The notes: generated by a model not told the origin, from the letters alone. A stretch of DNA of 40,509 bases from Gemmatimonadaceae bacterium (GCA_035606695.1 DATNEW010000030.1:1-40509), one strand, 5' to 3'. Counted from the first letter of the stretch, positions 1 through 9,288 are shown. Program-made: numbers and translations.

Positions 1-260
1 CGTTAACGTCGCGATCGACGGCGCGTAGCGCCGAACGAACCGGCAGGCACCAGAACCACGGTCAGCCGCGCTCACACCCGCTGGCTGACCGCTCATTCAC
101 GAAAACCATTCACAAACACTCTTAGTTCAGACCTTCCCTAGGGACTCCGGCCTCCCGAGTAGCTACCGACGAGCCTTCGCCGAACGCATTCTTGCGCAGG
201 CGGCGGCCCGAGCGTTTCTCGGACTCGGTGGTCGTCGAGCGTTCTGCTCTCGATCGATCG

Positions 261-3200
261 ATGCTTGAGTACCATCTCGAGACTCTGACGAACCGTGGCG
301 AAGAAACTCTCTTTGAAAACTTTGCGCGCCGGCTTGCGGAACGAGAGATCTGCCCGAATCTGCTGCCGCATACCGGTCCGACTGGAGGTGGAGACAGCAA
401 GGTCGATTCGGAGACCTATCCCGTCGCTGATACACTCGCTCTCGGCTGGTACTTCGGTGTAGGTCGTGTAGCGGCTGAGGAGCGCTGGGCATTCGCCTTC
501 AGCGCCAAGAAGACGTGGCGACCTAAGGTACGGTCCGACGTAGCGAAGATCGCCGCCACAGGCCGCGGTTACACCACCGCTTACTTCATTACGAACCGGT
601 TCGTGCCAGATAAGGCACGCGCTGCAATTGAAGATCAGCTTCAGAAGAAACACAAGATCGATGTTCGCATTCTCGACCGAACTTGGATTTGCGACCGCGT
701 ATTCGACCATCATCACGAGGAGCTTGCGGTCGATGCGTTGGGTATGTCGCCATCAATTCTACATGAGGTTCGTCGTGGCCCACTCGACACCCAGCGCGAG
801 CAGGACTTAGAGGACACAGAAGCGCGAATACAACTCGCGCTCAGGGAAGGCGGTTCGTCATTTCAGCTCGTCGATGATTGCATCCAGGCTGCAATGCTCG
901 CACGCGGCCTCGAAAGGCCACGTAGTGAAGTCGAGGGGCGCCTATCGAGGGCGATCAGGATCGCGAAAGAGCACGGTACGCACCGCCAGCTACTCGAAAG
1001 CATCTACCAACACGCGTGGACAGCTTTCTTCTGGTATGAGGACTATGCGCAGTTCGTGAGCATGTATCGGGAGGTCGAGGACCTCGCGAAAGACAGCCGC
1101 AACGCCCAGGAGCTTGAGCGGCTGACGACGCTTTGGATGTCCCTGCGCAATGCCGTCGATCGAAGCGCGCTTAGCGACAATGACGCGCAGATGGAGCAGC
1201 ACACGACGGTTTTGACGGAGTCGCTCACTCGGCTAACGAAAGAGACCGAGCGGCCGAGCACAGCGCTTCAGGCCCGGACATTCCTCCTTAAGGTCCGCCT
1301 TCTTACCTCGCCTTCGGATCGCGCAGATCCGATTCTGCGCGAACTCACGGATGTTGTCCGCAAAGCTGAAGGCCTCGTCGGTTATCCATTGGAGCCACTC
1401 GCCGAGATCGTTGCGGAGCTCGGAAACATCTTCGGGGAAAGCGCCGCATACGAGACGCTATTCGAGACGGTAGTTGAGACAACTTCGCGCCACACGGGTG
1501 ATATCGCCGCAGCTAGAGCACTTTTGGGCAGAGGCGCCCAACAACTCGATGCCGGCAAGCCGTATACAGCGATTCTAACCTTCGGACGGGCACTGAGGCG
1601 TCTGGCGGCGCACGAGAGCCGAGGCGACTTGATTCGGGCTCTGTACCTCTGCGCCGGCGCCTATGAGCAAGTCGGGCTGCTATGGGCTGCGCGCGGGACC
1701 CTGCTCGTCGCCGCATCAATTGCAACGAACGAATTCTGGTCACATGAAACGGTCTCGCCTGCTCAGCGGGTCTGCTACAACCGATTGAAGTGGATCGAAC
1801 TTCGGCTCGGTCGGATTCCGCACATCCTCGCTTGGCATGAGGTTGACGCGACGTTCGCTGAAATACTTGCGGCCAAGGGCTTCAGCGCAGACGCAACATC
1901 GCGAGGAGAGGTTGCTTTCGATGCAATTGTTGGAATGCTCTTCTTGAAATCAGATGTCTGGACTCTGCGCAGGCTGACGCGCCTACCGTCCGTCCTTGAC
2001 CGACTTGAGCTCTACAATGCCGCCCCCGCACTGCTGTACGCTTTGGGGCGTGACGATGCGCTTCCGAAAGAGTTCTTAGAAGCCGCTACTGCTGATGGCA
2101 CCATTGCTGAGTACTTCACTAAATGGCGGGATCAACCTGCGGCCGACGAGCTTCCAGAATCTGCCGATCCTTGGGACACGCGCACGGTGACACTGAGATC
2201 CCGGATACTCGGATGTCAGTTCACCGTAACCTCCCAAAACGCATCGCCGTGCATCGAACTCGGCGAATCTATGTTGGCTGCACTTGAAGCGTTGCTGTCA
2301 ACAGGATCAATAGAGCGGCTAGTCGCACATGAGCCGACGCTTACTATCGACATTCGAGCCAGCGAGTTCGCAGAACAGCCGTTCGGATTTGAAATCTCGG
2401 AGCACGATGGTCGATATCAGCTCGATGTGCGCTGCGCAAAGTTTCATCCGCACAAGCTCTCGCCGGATGAGCACTCGGCCTTGAAGCGTAGGATGTTCGA
2501 AGCCATGGCTCAGATCCTCGCGCACGTGTACTTCTGGGGCGACGATGCTGAGGCTCGTCTTGCCGCTTTATTCGACGATGGTCATGCGCTCGAGCGCTCC
2601 ATCGACTTCACGACGAGCTTCATTACAATCGGGAACATTCTGGGCCACGAGCCGAAAACAGCACTGTCAGCGTGGCTGACCGCGACTGATGAGGAGTACT
2701 CACTGGCGCGTGAGGAAGAGTGGGATGCCGGGGCTCGGCGCGCGCGCGCGGAAAAAGCTGCACGTCGGGCGTCACGGCCGAAGAATGCTGAAGGAGAGGC
2801 GCCCGAAGAACTTCGCGATCCTGAGCGCACTGTCCACTCGAAAATCGCTACCGTATCGCTCATTCGCATGCCGCTTTGGGAGCGAGCTGGATGGTCGGGC
2901 ACAATGTTCCTTGTGGTACCCCAAGCGAACCTGCCGCCGGTCTTAGCACCAATTTTTAAGAATGCCGAAGCGGCGCGACAAATCATGGCTGGCTTTAAAG
3001 CAGATCTGGGCGAATCTGACAAGGAGGAGCGGCTCCGCGTGACAATCATCCGAGGAATCAACCGGGCGAACCCCTTCGCCTACCGCGTGGTGATCGGGGC
3101 AAACCTTCCAGCCGACGTTGCACAGGATGCGAATTCACAGTGGATCGTGGTCGCTCGATCGAACACAATGGATCCTGATTCCGACATCAATCTCAGGCGC

Positions 3201-3461
3201 TTCATTGACTCGTATGAAAGTTCTGGCAGCTATCTGCTGGCTGGCGCTGTATGGCACGATGCTCAAAGAGCACCAAGCCCGGCGTCCAACGTGCGCATAA
3301 CAAAGCGGGAACTAAACATCCGCGAAGCCTGGCAGATCGGTCGCAATGACCCGGATGCCGTGGGAATTCGAGACGACGACGAACCGCTTATTCCAGACGA
3401 CGGCAACCCGGCACCCGTTTTGGATCTTCTGGAATGGATGCGCCGGAATCGCAGTACCTAA
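261..3461 (+). CDS. Large protein with N-terminal PD-(D/E)XK-like nuclease candidate domain and helical-repeat body
   Basis: Predicted 1066-residue cytoplasmic protein. Near the N-terminus a GGGD segment (D45, with D49 and E51) is followed by FAFSAKK (K83/K84). This spacing resembles the D...(E/Q)xK core of restriction-endonuclease-like folds. The following RILDRTWI segment also recurs in large putative defence proteins as I remember them. Residues of about 200-700 are rich in Leu/Ala/Glu helices and look TPR-like. No NTPase P-loop is visible. I chose the ATG at 261 because the conserved-looking N-terminus begins there. In-frame TTG (192) and GTG (228) starts are possible, and no strong ribosome site decides it. 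Codon use is less GC-biased than in the RiPP locus to the right. It starts a run of four genes with a 16-nt gap to the next. The nuclease assignment is inference. Confidence 0.6.
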   Translation: MLEYHLETLTNRGEETLFENFARRLAEREICPNLLPHTGPTGGGDSKVDSETYPVADTLALGWYFGVGRVAAEERWAFAFSAKKTWRPKVRSDVAKIAATGRGYTTAYFITNRFVPDKARAAIEDQLQKKHKIDVRILDRTWICDRVFDHHHEELAVDALGMSPSILHEVRRGPLDTQREQDLEDTEARIQLALREGGSSFQLVDDCIQAAMLARGLERPRSEVEGRLSRAIRIAKEHGTHRQLLESIYQHAWTAFFWYEDYAQFVSMYREVEDLAKDSRNAQELERLTTLWMSLRNAVDRSALSDNDAQMEQHTTVLTESLTRLTKETERPSTALQARTFLLKVRLLTSPSDRADPILRELTDVVRKAEGLVGYPLEPLAEIVAELGNIFGESAAYETLFETVVETTSRHTGDIAAARALLGRGAQQLDAGKPYTAILTFGRALRRLAAHESRGDLIRALYLCAGAYEQVGLLWAARGTLLVAASIATNEFWSHETVSPAQRVCYNRLKWIELRLGRIPHILAWHEVDATFAEILAAKGFSADATSRGEVAFDAIVGMLFLKSDVWTLRRLTRLPSVLDRLELYNAAPALLYALGRDDALPKEFLEAATADGTIAEYFTKWRDQPAADELPESADPWDTRTVTLRSRILGCQFTVTSQNASPCIELGESMLAALEALLSTGSIERLVAHEPTLTIDIRASEFAEQPFGFEISEHDGRYQLDVRCAKFHPHKLSPDEHSALKRRMFEAMAQILAHVYFWGDDAEARLAALFDDGHALERSIDFTTSFITIGNILGHEPKTALSAWLTATDEEYSLAREEEWDAGARRARAEKAARRASRPKNAEGEAPEELRDPERTVHSKIATVSLIRMPLWERAGWSGTMFLVVPQANLPPVLAPIFKNAEAARQIMAGFKADLGESDKEERLRVTIIRGINRANPFAYRVVIGANLPADVAQDANSQWIVVARSNTMDPDSDINLRRFIDSYESSGSYLLAGAVWHDAQRAPSPASNVRITKRELNIREAWQIGRNDPDAVGIRDDDEPLIPDDGNPAPVLDLLEWMRRNRST

Positions 3462-3477
3462 CCGCCTGACCACCGCG

Positions 3478-4746
3478 ATGACGTCCGACGAGCTAGTCGA
3501 CAGCACCGCTAGCTACTATCTCGAATCGGGTGACTTCAACGGTCTTCCCGCATACGGGGTCGTGGGGAAGAGCGTCGCGTCGCTCGATGAGCTGACGGGG
3601 CTGCTCCGCCCGCTGATCGAACGGGGCGTCCTTAGCGTGAATTTTGGCGACACGCACGTCAATCCTCACATCCGTGCACTCGCCGATTCGCCTATCGAAC
3701 GCCAGCTGGCCAATCTCAACGCGGCCAGGACTGATCAATTTGTGATCTATCCAACGGCGACCACGCTCGAGTCGACAGTCGATCGAAACAACTACACAGG
3801 CCGCCCGTTCTCGCTTCGCCTGGCACTCGGTGCGCCGCAGTTGGAATTCGCGTCATTCGACCTCGCGGTGATCGATTATTACAGGAGAGACCCTCGATAT
3901 CGTCTCTGGACCAACGATGTCCAAGCCACGCTCTCCATCAGCGATGATGCGTATCTCGACCCAGCGTTCCCCGAGAAGCACAAAGTTTTGATCCAGAACT
4001 TTGGCTATAGCTACGCCACTGATCTTCGTCGGGCCGTCGCCGTATTTCTCACGGACCTCGACCACCTCACGCCCGAGCACCAACAGCTCTGGGCTACGCA
4101 CGAGGTCGAAGGGGACTACAAGCTACACCCAGATTTCTGGCGTGCAGCCATCATGGGCGACTGGGAGCTCAAGGCGTCGCTGCGCGATGCGTTTCTCGAA
4201 GAGCTGCGCACGGTCAACGCGATGTGCGAGGCGATTGGATGGCCGCGAATGTTCCACGACGTACCCGCGGAGCCTCCGCGAGAGTTGGCCCTCCTGATTC
4301 GTCCAACCCTGGCTGAGTTTAACGAGTTCGTCCACATCCTCGACAAGCTCATATCGGAGAACATAGACAAAGCCTTCTTCCCCGTCACGATCGCACGTGA
4401 AGACGAACGGGTGCGAGGTGACGGCAAGGTGATAGTAACGCCCCGTGGCACGCTCAAGATGCTCGACGAGTGGCTGCGCTTGAAGTTCCGCACCCCAGAT
4501 CCCGCGCCGCTCGACGACATGCTGAGCACGTTTCGCGAGATTCGGCGGCTGCGCCAAAAACCCGCTCACGCGATCAACCCGGACGCCTACGACGCAGCGT
4601 TCTTCGAGACACAGCGGAAGCTCTTCGTGCGCGCCTACGATGCTGTTAGAACGTTGCGCCTGATCTTGCAAAATCATCCACTCGCGCGAGCAGTGGCCGA
4701 CGAGATGGACGAGCGAGTGCGAGAGGGCGAGATCTGGAGCTACTAG
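3478..4746 (+). CDS. Uncharacterised 422-aa protein coupled to the nuclease-like gene
   Basis: The family is not recognised. The protein is soluble, with no signal peptide or membrane segment. It has an alpha/beta-looking N-terminal half and a helical, charged C-terminal quarter (about residues 290-420), where a stretch around RRLRQKPAHAINPDAYD resembles HEPN-like helical bundles only loosely. The ATG at 3478 lies 16 nt after the preceding stop, and the longer in-frame extension overlaps the upstream gene, so this start is preferred. Its position suggests it is the partner of the large nuclease-like protein. Function is unknown. Confidence 0.75.
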   Translation: MTSDELVDSTASYYLESGDFNGLPAYGVVGKSVASLDELTGLLRPLIERGVLSVNFGDTHVNPHIRALADSPIERQLANLNAARTDQFVIYPTATTLESTVDRNNYTGRPFSLRLALGAPQLEFASFDLAVIDYYRRDPRYRLWTNDVQATLSISDDAYLDPAFPEKHKVLIQNFGYSYATDLRRAVAVFLTDLDHLTPEHQQLWATHEVEGDYKLHPDFWRAAIMGDWELKASLRDAFLEELRTVNAMCEAIGWPRMFHDVPAEPPRELALLIRPTLAEFNEFVHILDKLISENIDKAFFPVTIAREDERVRGDGKVIVTPRGTLKMLDEWLRLKFRTPDPAPLDDMLSTFREIRRLRQKPAHAINPDAYDAAFFETQRKLFVRAYDAVRTLRLILQNHPLARAVADEMDERVREGEIWSY

Positions 4747-4811
4747 CGGCCCGATTCCCTGCCGTTTCGCTTAGTCCGCAGAAGACACTTATCCCGACGA
4801 GAGACCTCACC

Positions 4812-5894
4812 GTGCCCCGAGCACCCAGAAAACGCTCGCCGCGAACAACAGCTGAGTTCGATCGACAGTTTGGCGATACCCTGCTTTCGGTGATCGCGAA
4901 GCGTCTCGAAGGCACTGACACGGACCTCGACGACGAGCCGCTTGTGCACGCGACCGTAGCGGCAATGGCGAGTGCCGCGGACGACATCGTCGCAAATATG
5001 GTCAAAGTTTCAGCCGTCGTGATGCGACGCCGCCAGTCTGCGCGACGCGGTTTCGAACGCCGCCTCGCTCGAACGTGGGCCCATAGCTTCGACGCCTTTG
5101 GCCATCTCTGCGCGGTGTACACTGAGTACGGCGAGGAGTACTACGCGACCGGAATCGTCGACGATTCTGTCAGAGACTCAGCGCTCTTCAAGGCGCTTCT
5201 TCAACTACACGGCCGGTCGTGCCGTGTAGCGTGCGAGATCGAGGCCCTGCTCCGGTCCGGCCTCCCCGACGGTGCCTTTGCACGGTGGAGGACCCTTCAT
5301 GAAATCGCTGTTATTGCCCTCTTCATGGCGCAGGAAGGCGAAACCGTAGCTCGGTCGTACCTGGACCATGATATCGTGAAGCGGTACAAGCTGATGCTAA
5401 CACACGAGAAGTACGCACAGACGCTAGGTCACCAACCGCCCACCGAAGCAGAACGGACGGCTGTCCACGATGCGTATAAGACGGTCGTCGCTTCCCACGG
5501 GGCGGGGTTCGCCGAAGAATATGGCTGGGCTGCGGCGGCCCTGAACAAGCCGCGACCCAAGTTCGTCGATCTCGAGCGTCACGTGAAGCTGGACCGCTTC
5601 CGGCCTTACTATTCCTGGTCCAGCAGTAGCGTCCACGCGGGCTCTCACGGTCTGGCAGGATTCGCTGGCGGCTTTCGCCTCGTCAGACCGATGCCTGCAG
5701 GATCTACCAATCAGGGCCTCGCTGATCCCGGGCAAAACACCGCGATCTCGCTGTCCCAGATCTTCGCGGCTGTGAGCGTCGTTCGCGCGAGCCCGTTCTT
5801 CACGCTTTCTTCGATCGTTGTCGGCAAACTCGCGAAACGGTGCCAGGATGCATTCATCGCGGAAGACCGCAATCTCAAGCAGGGTGTCAGCTAA
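4812..5894 (+). CDS. DUF5677-like protein
   Basis: A 360-residue all-helical soluble protein with a GTG start preceded by a GAGAG ribosome site. The central segment ARWRTLHEIAVIALFMAQ, followed by a YLDHD motif, is the pattern I associate with DUF5677, a family of unknown biochemistry that recurs in accessory and defence neighbourhoods. A Ser-rich SWSSSSVHAGSHG stretch follows near residue 265. It sits 65 nt after the unknown 422-aa protein and 12 nt before the SEC-C gene, so the four genes are probably co-transcribed. The domain call rests on motif memory and no function can be assigned. Confidence 0.65.
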   Translation: MPRAPRKRSPRTTAEFDRQFGDTLLSVIAKRLEGTDTDLDDEPLVHATVAAMASAADDIVANMVKVSAVVMRRRQSARRGFERRLARTWAHSFDAFGHLCAVYTEYGEEYYATGIVDDSVRDSALFKALLQLHGRSCRVACEIEALLRSGLPDGAFARWRTLHEIAVIALFMAQEGETVARSYLDHDIVKRYKLMLTHEKYAQTLGHQPPTEAERTAVHDAYKTVVASHGAGFAEEYGWAAAALNKPRPKFVDLERHVKLDRFRPYYSWSSSSVHAGSHGLAGFAGGFRLVRPMPAGSTNQGLADPGQNTAISLSQIFAAVSVVRASPFFTLSSIVVGKLAKRCQDAFIAEDRNLKQGVS

Positions 5895-5906
5895 GCGTCT
5901 CGACGT

Positions 5907-6590
5907 GTGGACAGCGCCGATTCCTCCCCGCACTTAGACGTCATGGGAAAGGTACTGACTCAACTGCCCTCCGAAGTGACGCCTGAGATACAACGGGCCT
6001 GTGTGCGCATTGGACTCGCCGACCATCCTCGATTCATCGACATCTCCCCGGATCCGTCCGCCAAGGTCAACAAGTGCATCTTCAACGTGCTCGCTGCGGC
6101 TTCCGCTGGCCGCGGTAGTGCAGCCGTCGGCTGGAAGATTCATGTTTGGCCGCGAGTCCTGGTCGAATTCGTTGGTCACGCCGTTCTACGCACCGACGTT
6201 GGGCTGGTCTGCATTACTCCCGACCGCTACGGCGAGGCGAAGGTGCTTTTCGTTGCCGATACTCGCATTGAGTTCAACCCGAGCGACCCCATGGCCCGAA
6301 TGCCCTCGCGACGCGTCGCCTGCACTGACCACGAAGACGTCGCGGCATTCATTCGGACGCAAGAACAAATGGATGCGATCCGAATGGCGTATCCTCCGCA
6401 GTCAGGGCACTTCCTCGTGACAGGTCCCGCAGCGGCGCAACTCCAGAGCCTAGAACGCGCGCAGCGGCGCGCCTTCCGCGACATCGCCTTAAGAACCGTA
6501 GGCCACAACGCACCATGCATCTGCGAAAGCGGTCGCCCGTTCAAGAAGTGTTGCCGCCCGGGAATGCTTTTTGAGCGGAACGCGGAGTGA
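5907..6590 (+). CDS. SEC-C motif protein
   Basis: A 227-residue protein ending in NAPCICESGRPFKKCC. This is the SEC-C zinc-binding signature (CxCxSGxxxKxCC) known from the SecA C-terminus and many stand-alone proteins, where it coordinates Zn through three Cys and one His or Cys. The rest of the protein has no recognisable domain. I take the GTG at 5907 because it keeps the 12-nt spacing to the preceding gene; the ATG at 5943 is the alternative start. It is the last gene of the left-hand island. Confidence 0.7.
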   Translation: MDSADSSPHLDVMGKVLTQLPSEVTPEIQRACVRIGLADHPRFIDISPDPSAKVNKCIFNVLAAASAGRGSAAVGWKIHVWPRVLVEFVGHAVLRTDVGLVCITPDRYGEAKVLFVADTRIEFNPSDPMARMPSRRVACTDHEDVAAFIRTQEQMDAIRMAYPPQSGHFLVTGPAAAQLQSLERAQRRAFRDIALRTVGHNAPCICESGRPFKKCCRPGMLFERNAE

Positions 6591-7058
6591 TGCAGAGCGT
6601 AGGTCAGCCACCACTGCGCACACGGCGTTTCTGCGGTGCAAAGCCACTGGAAGGATGACCCATCAGCTTCCAACCTCTCTCCCTGAAGTGACTCGCGCTG
6701 TTGTAGAGTCAGGCAAGGTGCCGAAGCGGGGGCGTCGTCTTCATGGAGGAGATCATGAGGGCACCGTTACGGGAGCGCTGTTGCGAACGCATTCCATGCT
6801 GCGCGCGCTGAGGCGTCGCGAGATCTCTTATTCCTCGCTGAGACGGGATGCATGGAGGACAGTTTGACGCGGCAACCGTAGAAGGCCAGCTGGCTAAGCT
6901 GGACGCCTTCGCGAGAAGCCGATCCGACGTCCTCATTACAGGAAGAGCGCAACTGGCTGTCGGTGAAGCGGTTTGTCATCCACGATCAGAGCTCGCTGGC
7001 GCGAACGGTCCCCAAACCGATTGGCGCTGGGGACCGTTGCAACGGTCCCCAAAGCGAA
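6591..7058. other. Gene-free stretch between island and tRNA-Gly, with a perfect palindrome
   Basis: No ORF here has a convincing start, ribosome site or recognisable product. From 7029 to 7050 there is a perfect 22-bp palindrome with arms GGGGACCGTTG and CAACGGTCCCC. A direct copy of part of it (AACGGTCCCCAAA) lies at 7004-7016 and again at 7041-7053. It could be an operator or a remnant recombination site. Confidence 0.5.
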
Positions 7059-7092
7059 AAACGGCCCCCACTCCGAAGAGCAGAGGCCGTTT
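7059..7092 (-). terminator. Rho-independent terminator of tRNA-Gly
   Basis: The arms AAACGGCC (7059-7066) and GGCCGTTT (7085-7092) form a stem. Read on the minus strand it is followed by a T run (GGCCGTTTTT). It lies about 30 nt downstream of the tRNA-Gly 3' end. Confidence 0.75.
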
Positions 7093-7121
7093 CTAAGATG
7101 TTCTAAATCTCTAACTTACAG

Positions 7122-7194
<73 letters not shown>

Positions 7195-7347
7195 GTCCCT
7201 CCAACATAACGCTCGCGACCGCCCGCTACAACATTGTGCGGCTTGCGCCCCGCCCTGCCCCGCCCCGCGAACGGTTTGCCACGACAGGCCGTCGAACACA
7301 TAGATAATGGTATGATCCAACGCCCCGACCGCCGTCACGAGGTTCGC

Positions 7348-7809
7348 ATGGCGAACGACGCAACGATCTCTCGGTCCGCGTTCCTCACCCGCTGCGCTGG
7401 GTTACTCGTCGTCGCCGCCGGCCGGCCACGTGCCCTGCTCCACACCGCGTCATCCGACATCGAACATCCGGACCCGCGCCCAGGAATCACCTCCGAGCAC
7501 GTCCTCTCCGCCGACTCTCTCGCGAAGCTCAAACAGCGCGTGCGCGACGCCTACGACGCCGCCCGTCAACATCCGGAAATCTTCGATGGACTCGGCTGCG
7601 CCTGCGGCTGCACCGGCAGAGGCAGCGGCGGCAGCGGCGGCAGCGGCGGCAGCGGCGCCATGCATCGCTCGCTGCTCTCCTGCTACGAATCGCGCCAGCC
7701 AACGGGTTGTTGGTCCTGCCAGGAAGAAGCGCTGTTCGTCGGCGAGCAGATCAAAAACGCCAAAACACTGAGCGAAATCCGCGTGGCGGTCGACAAGAAA
7801 TTCGCCTAG
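7348..7809 (+). CDS. PCYCGC-motif (CYCXC-type) exported protein
   Basis: 153 residues. A hydrophobic N-terminus (about residues 11-25) suggests export or membrane anchoring. The cysteine motif is CACGC (C84, C86, C88), followed by HRSLLSC (C112) and GCWSCQEEA (C121, C124), then a helical tail ending EIRVAVDKKF. This order matches the PCYCGC family of secreted proteins of unknown role, possibly metal- or thiol-related. An insertion of Gly-Gly-Ser repeats (residues 92-103), encoded by 9-bp tandem repeats, splits the motif region. The ATG at 7348 follows ACGAGG; an upstream in-frame ATG at 7312 exists. Confidence 0.75.
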   Translation: MANDATISRSAFLTRCAGLLVVAAGRPRALLHTASSDIEHPDPRPGITSEHVLSADSLAKLKQRVRDAYDAARQHPEIFDGLGCACGCTGRGSGGSGGSGGSGAMHRSLLSCYESRQPTGCWSCQEEALFVGEQIKNAKTLSEIRVAVDKKFA

Positions 7810-7822
7810 TCTTCCACGTGGC

Positions 7823-7862
7823 ATGTGCCATGTGCCATGTGCCATGTGCCATGTGCCATGTG
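7823..7862. repeat. 7-bp tandem repeat (ATGTGCC)x5
   Basis: Five perfect copies of ATGTGCC (7823-7857) are followed by a partial copy. The unit length is not a multiple of three, so the repeat is open in all three frames and supplies ATG codons in each. It lies in the 106-nt spacer between the PCYCGC gene and the CheD-like gene. Confidence 0.9.
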
Positions 7863-7915
7863 GCCCGACGGGCGAAGCCGCTCAGCCGACAGGTATCGCT
7901 TCGCTCGGAGACGAA

Positions 7916-8461
7916 ATGAAGGTCGTGGCTTTCTATACCGGCCAGGGCGTGATCGGAAAGCTCAGCGAGATGAGCTTCTACACAGGACAATTCAGCACGT
8001 GCTCACCCGTCGTCATGTTCAACGAGAATACGACCATGGCCGGCGTCTACCACCTTCCCGGCTGCAACGGTACGCGCTCGAAGTTGATGACGGAGTGGGC
8101 CACGAATCTGATGCCGATGGCTGACGTCGTGAATCCGACCCACGTCTATCTCTTCCCGTCGGGCGACGCGTCGTACGAGGAAGCGTTCGGCCAATCGAGC
8201 CAGGCGAGCAAGTACGGCGATCGCGACAAACTGAAGCCGTTCTTCGAGGAGTACAAGGCGCTGTTCTCAACGAAGCTCAACATCGTCGTCGAGACCGTCG
8301 GGCGCACGGGCATCTACGTGTCCGCCCAAGGCAAGAACATTCAATTCGCGACGGCACTGCCGACGAGCGGCGTCGACGTTCACGATCTCAAGACAAACCG
8401 CAAAGAGCCGACGGGATGTCAGGTGTACAACATGGACATCGACTACTCGATCTGGATGTAG
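7916..8461 (+). CDS. Small CheD-like cysteine deamidase candidate
   Basis: 181 residues, soluble. The ATG at 7916 has GGAG at 7907-7910. An in-frame extension to 7823 runs through the heptamer repeats and is not favoured. Residues Thr23, Cys29 and His46 occur with spacing T-x5-C-x16-H, and the His lies in AGVYHLPG. This is the spacing of the Thr-Cys-His catalytic triad of chemoreceptor deamidase CheD, and a related fold is found in CNF-type deamidase toxins. Overall similarity beyond this is not obvious. No chemotaxis genes are nearby, so a different glutamine-deamidation substrate would have to be assumed. Active site and function are inference. Confidence 0.6.
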   Translation: MKVVAFYTGQGVIGKLSEMSFYTGQFSTCSPVVMFNENTTMAGVYHLPGCNGTRSKLMTEWATNLMPMADVVNPTHVYLFPSGDASYEEAFGQSSQASKYGDRDKLKPFFEEYKALFSTKLNIVVETVGRTGIYVSAQGKNIQFATALPTSGVDVHDLKTNRKEPTGCQVYNMDIDYSIWM

Positions 8462-8486
8462 CGAGATGTAGCAAGTTGTAGCGACG
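8457..8486. repeat. 10-bp imperfect tandem repeat (TGTAGCRANN)x3
   Basis: Three units beginning TGTAGC (TGTAGCGAGA, TGTAGCAAGT, TGTAGCGACG). The first overlaps the stop codon of the CheD-like gene. Confidence 0.7.
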
Positions 8487-8551
8487 TGACCGAGCGTTGC
8501 GACAACGGCGACCGGCATTCGCGACATCGAACGCCAGTCGCCGCATGCTTT

Positions 8552-9211
8552 CTACCGCCCGTTCGAGCTCGTCAAGCTGTCCTGCGACATCGCGACGGTG
8601 CTCTGCCCGCGCGACTCGATCACGAACACCACGCGCCGATTGAGCTCCGCGCCCGGCTGATCGTGACTGGCGCCCGGCACCACGAGGCGCGTCTTGCCGT
8701 AGCCGACCGTCGCCAGATCGTTGCCGGTCAACCCTTGGGCGAGGAGATACTGCCGCACCGCATCCGCGCGACGGGCCGAGAGCGCGACGTTGTATCGCGT
8801 ACTGCCCGCGGGATCGGCGAAGCCTTCGATCGTGATCTTCGAACCCGGATAGTACGACTGCGCGATGTGCGCGAAACGCTGCAGCTGCGGCTGATCCTGC
8901 GTGCGCACGGCGGCGTTGTTGAAATCGAAATTCACCGGCATGGCGAAGTGCAGGCCGTCCTCGAGCATCGAGATCTTGGCGCCGAATTCCTTGCGCATCG
9001 TCGCGAGATCGGTGCGGAGCGAATCGACGCTCCCGCGCACCATGCCGAGTTGATCGGCCAAGGCGCTGTCGCTCGCCGCGCGCGCGGCGCGTTCGTTCGC
9101 GAGCTGCTGGCCCTGCACATCACTCACGTGCTTCAGCTGGCTCTGTGTCGCGAGGCATCCACTCAACAGAACGCTCGCTCCGGCAACCACGAGACGGGTG
9201 GCGTGACGCAT
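8552..9211 (-). CDS. OmpA-family peptidoglycan-associated lipoprotein
   Basis: 219 residues. The signal peptide has lipobox LSGC (Cys19). A short coiled coil follows (about residues 25-85), then a C-terminal OmpA domain (about 95-205) with the hallmark GFADPAGS...YN...LSARRADAVRQYL segment and RRVVF near the end. Family knowledge: this domain binds peptidoglycan diaminopimelate and tethers the outer membrane to the wall. I chose the ATG at 9211 (minus strand) because it places the signal peptide at the N-terminus; longer in-frame extensions lack one. It is transcribed away from the neighbouring secreted-protein gene. Confidence 0.9.
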   Translation of the reverse strand: MRHATRLVVAGASVLLSGCLATQSQLKHVSDVQGQQLANERAARAASDSALADQLGMVRGSVDSLRTDLATMRKEFGAKISMLEDGLHFAMPVNFDFNNAAVRTQDQPQLQRFAHIAQSYYPGSKITIEGFADPAGSTRYNVALSARRADAVRQYLLAQGLTGNDLATVGYGKTRLVVPGASHDQPGAELNRRVVFVIESRGQSTVAMSQDSLTSSNGR

Positions 9212-9274
9212 GTTCCTGTACTCCGATGAAGGTGAGACGTACACCCGGGCACGCCTGCAAGAAGCAAGCACCAG

Positions 9275-9288
9275 ATCACAAATGTGAT
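9275..9288. promoter_or_regulatory. Dyad ATCACA-AA-TGTGAT in the divergent promoter region
   Basis: A perfect 6-bp inverted repeat separated by AA, 64 nt upstream of the OmpA-family gene start, in the 255-nt divergent intergenic region. It could be an operator. Its half sites are those of CRP/FNR-type sites but inverted and closer, so a CRP site is not claimed. Confidence 0.4.

Noticed and set aside
6571..7096. Small ORFs after the SEC-C gene
   Set aside because: No ribosome site, no recognisable product and skewed composition.
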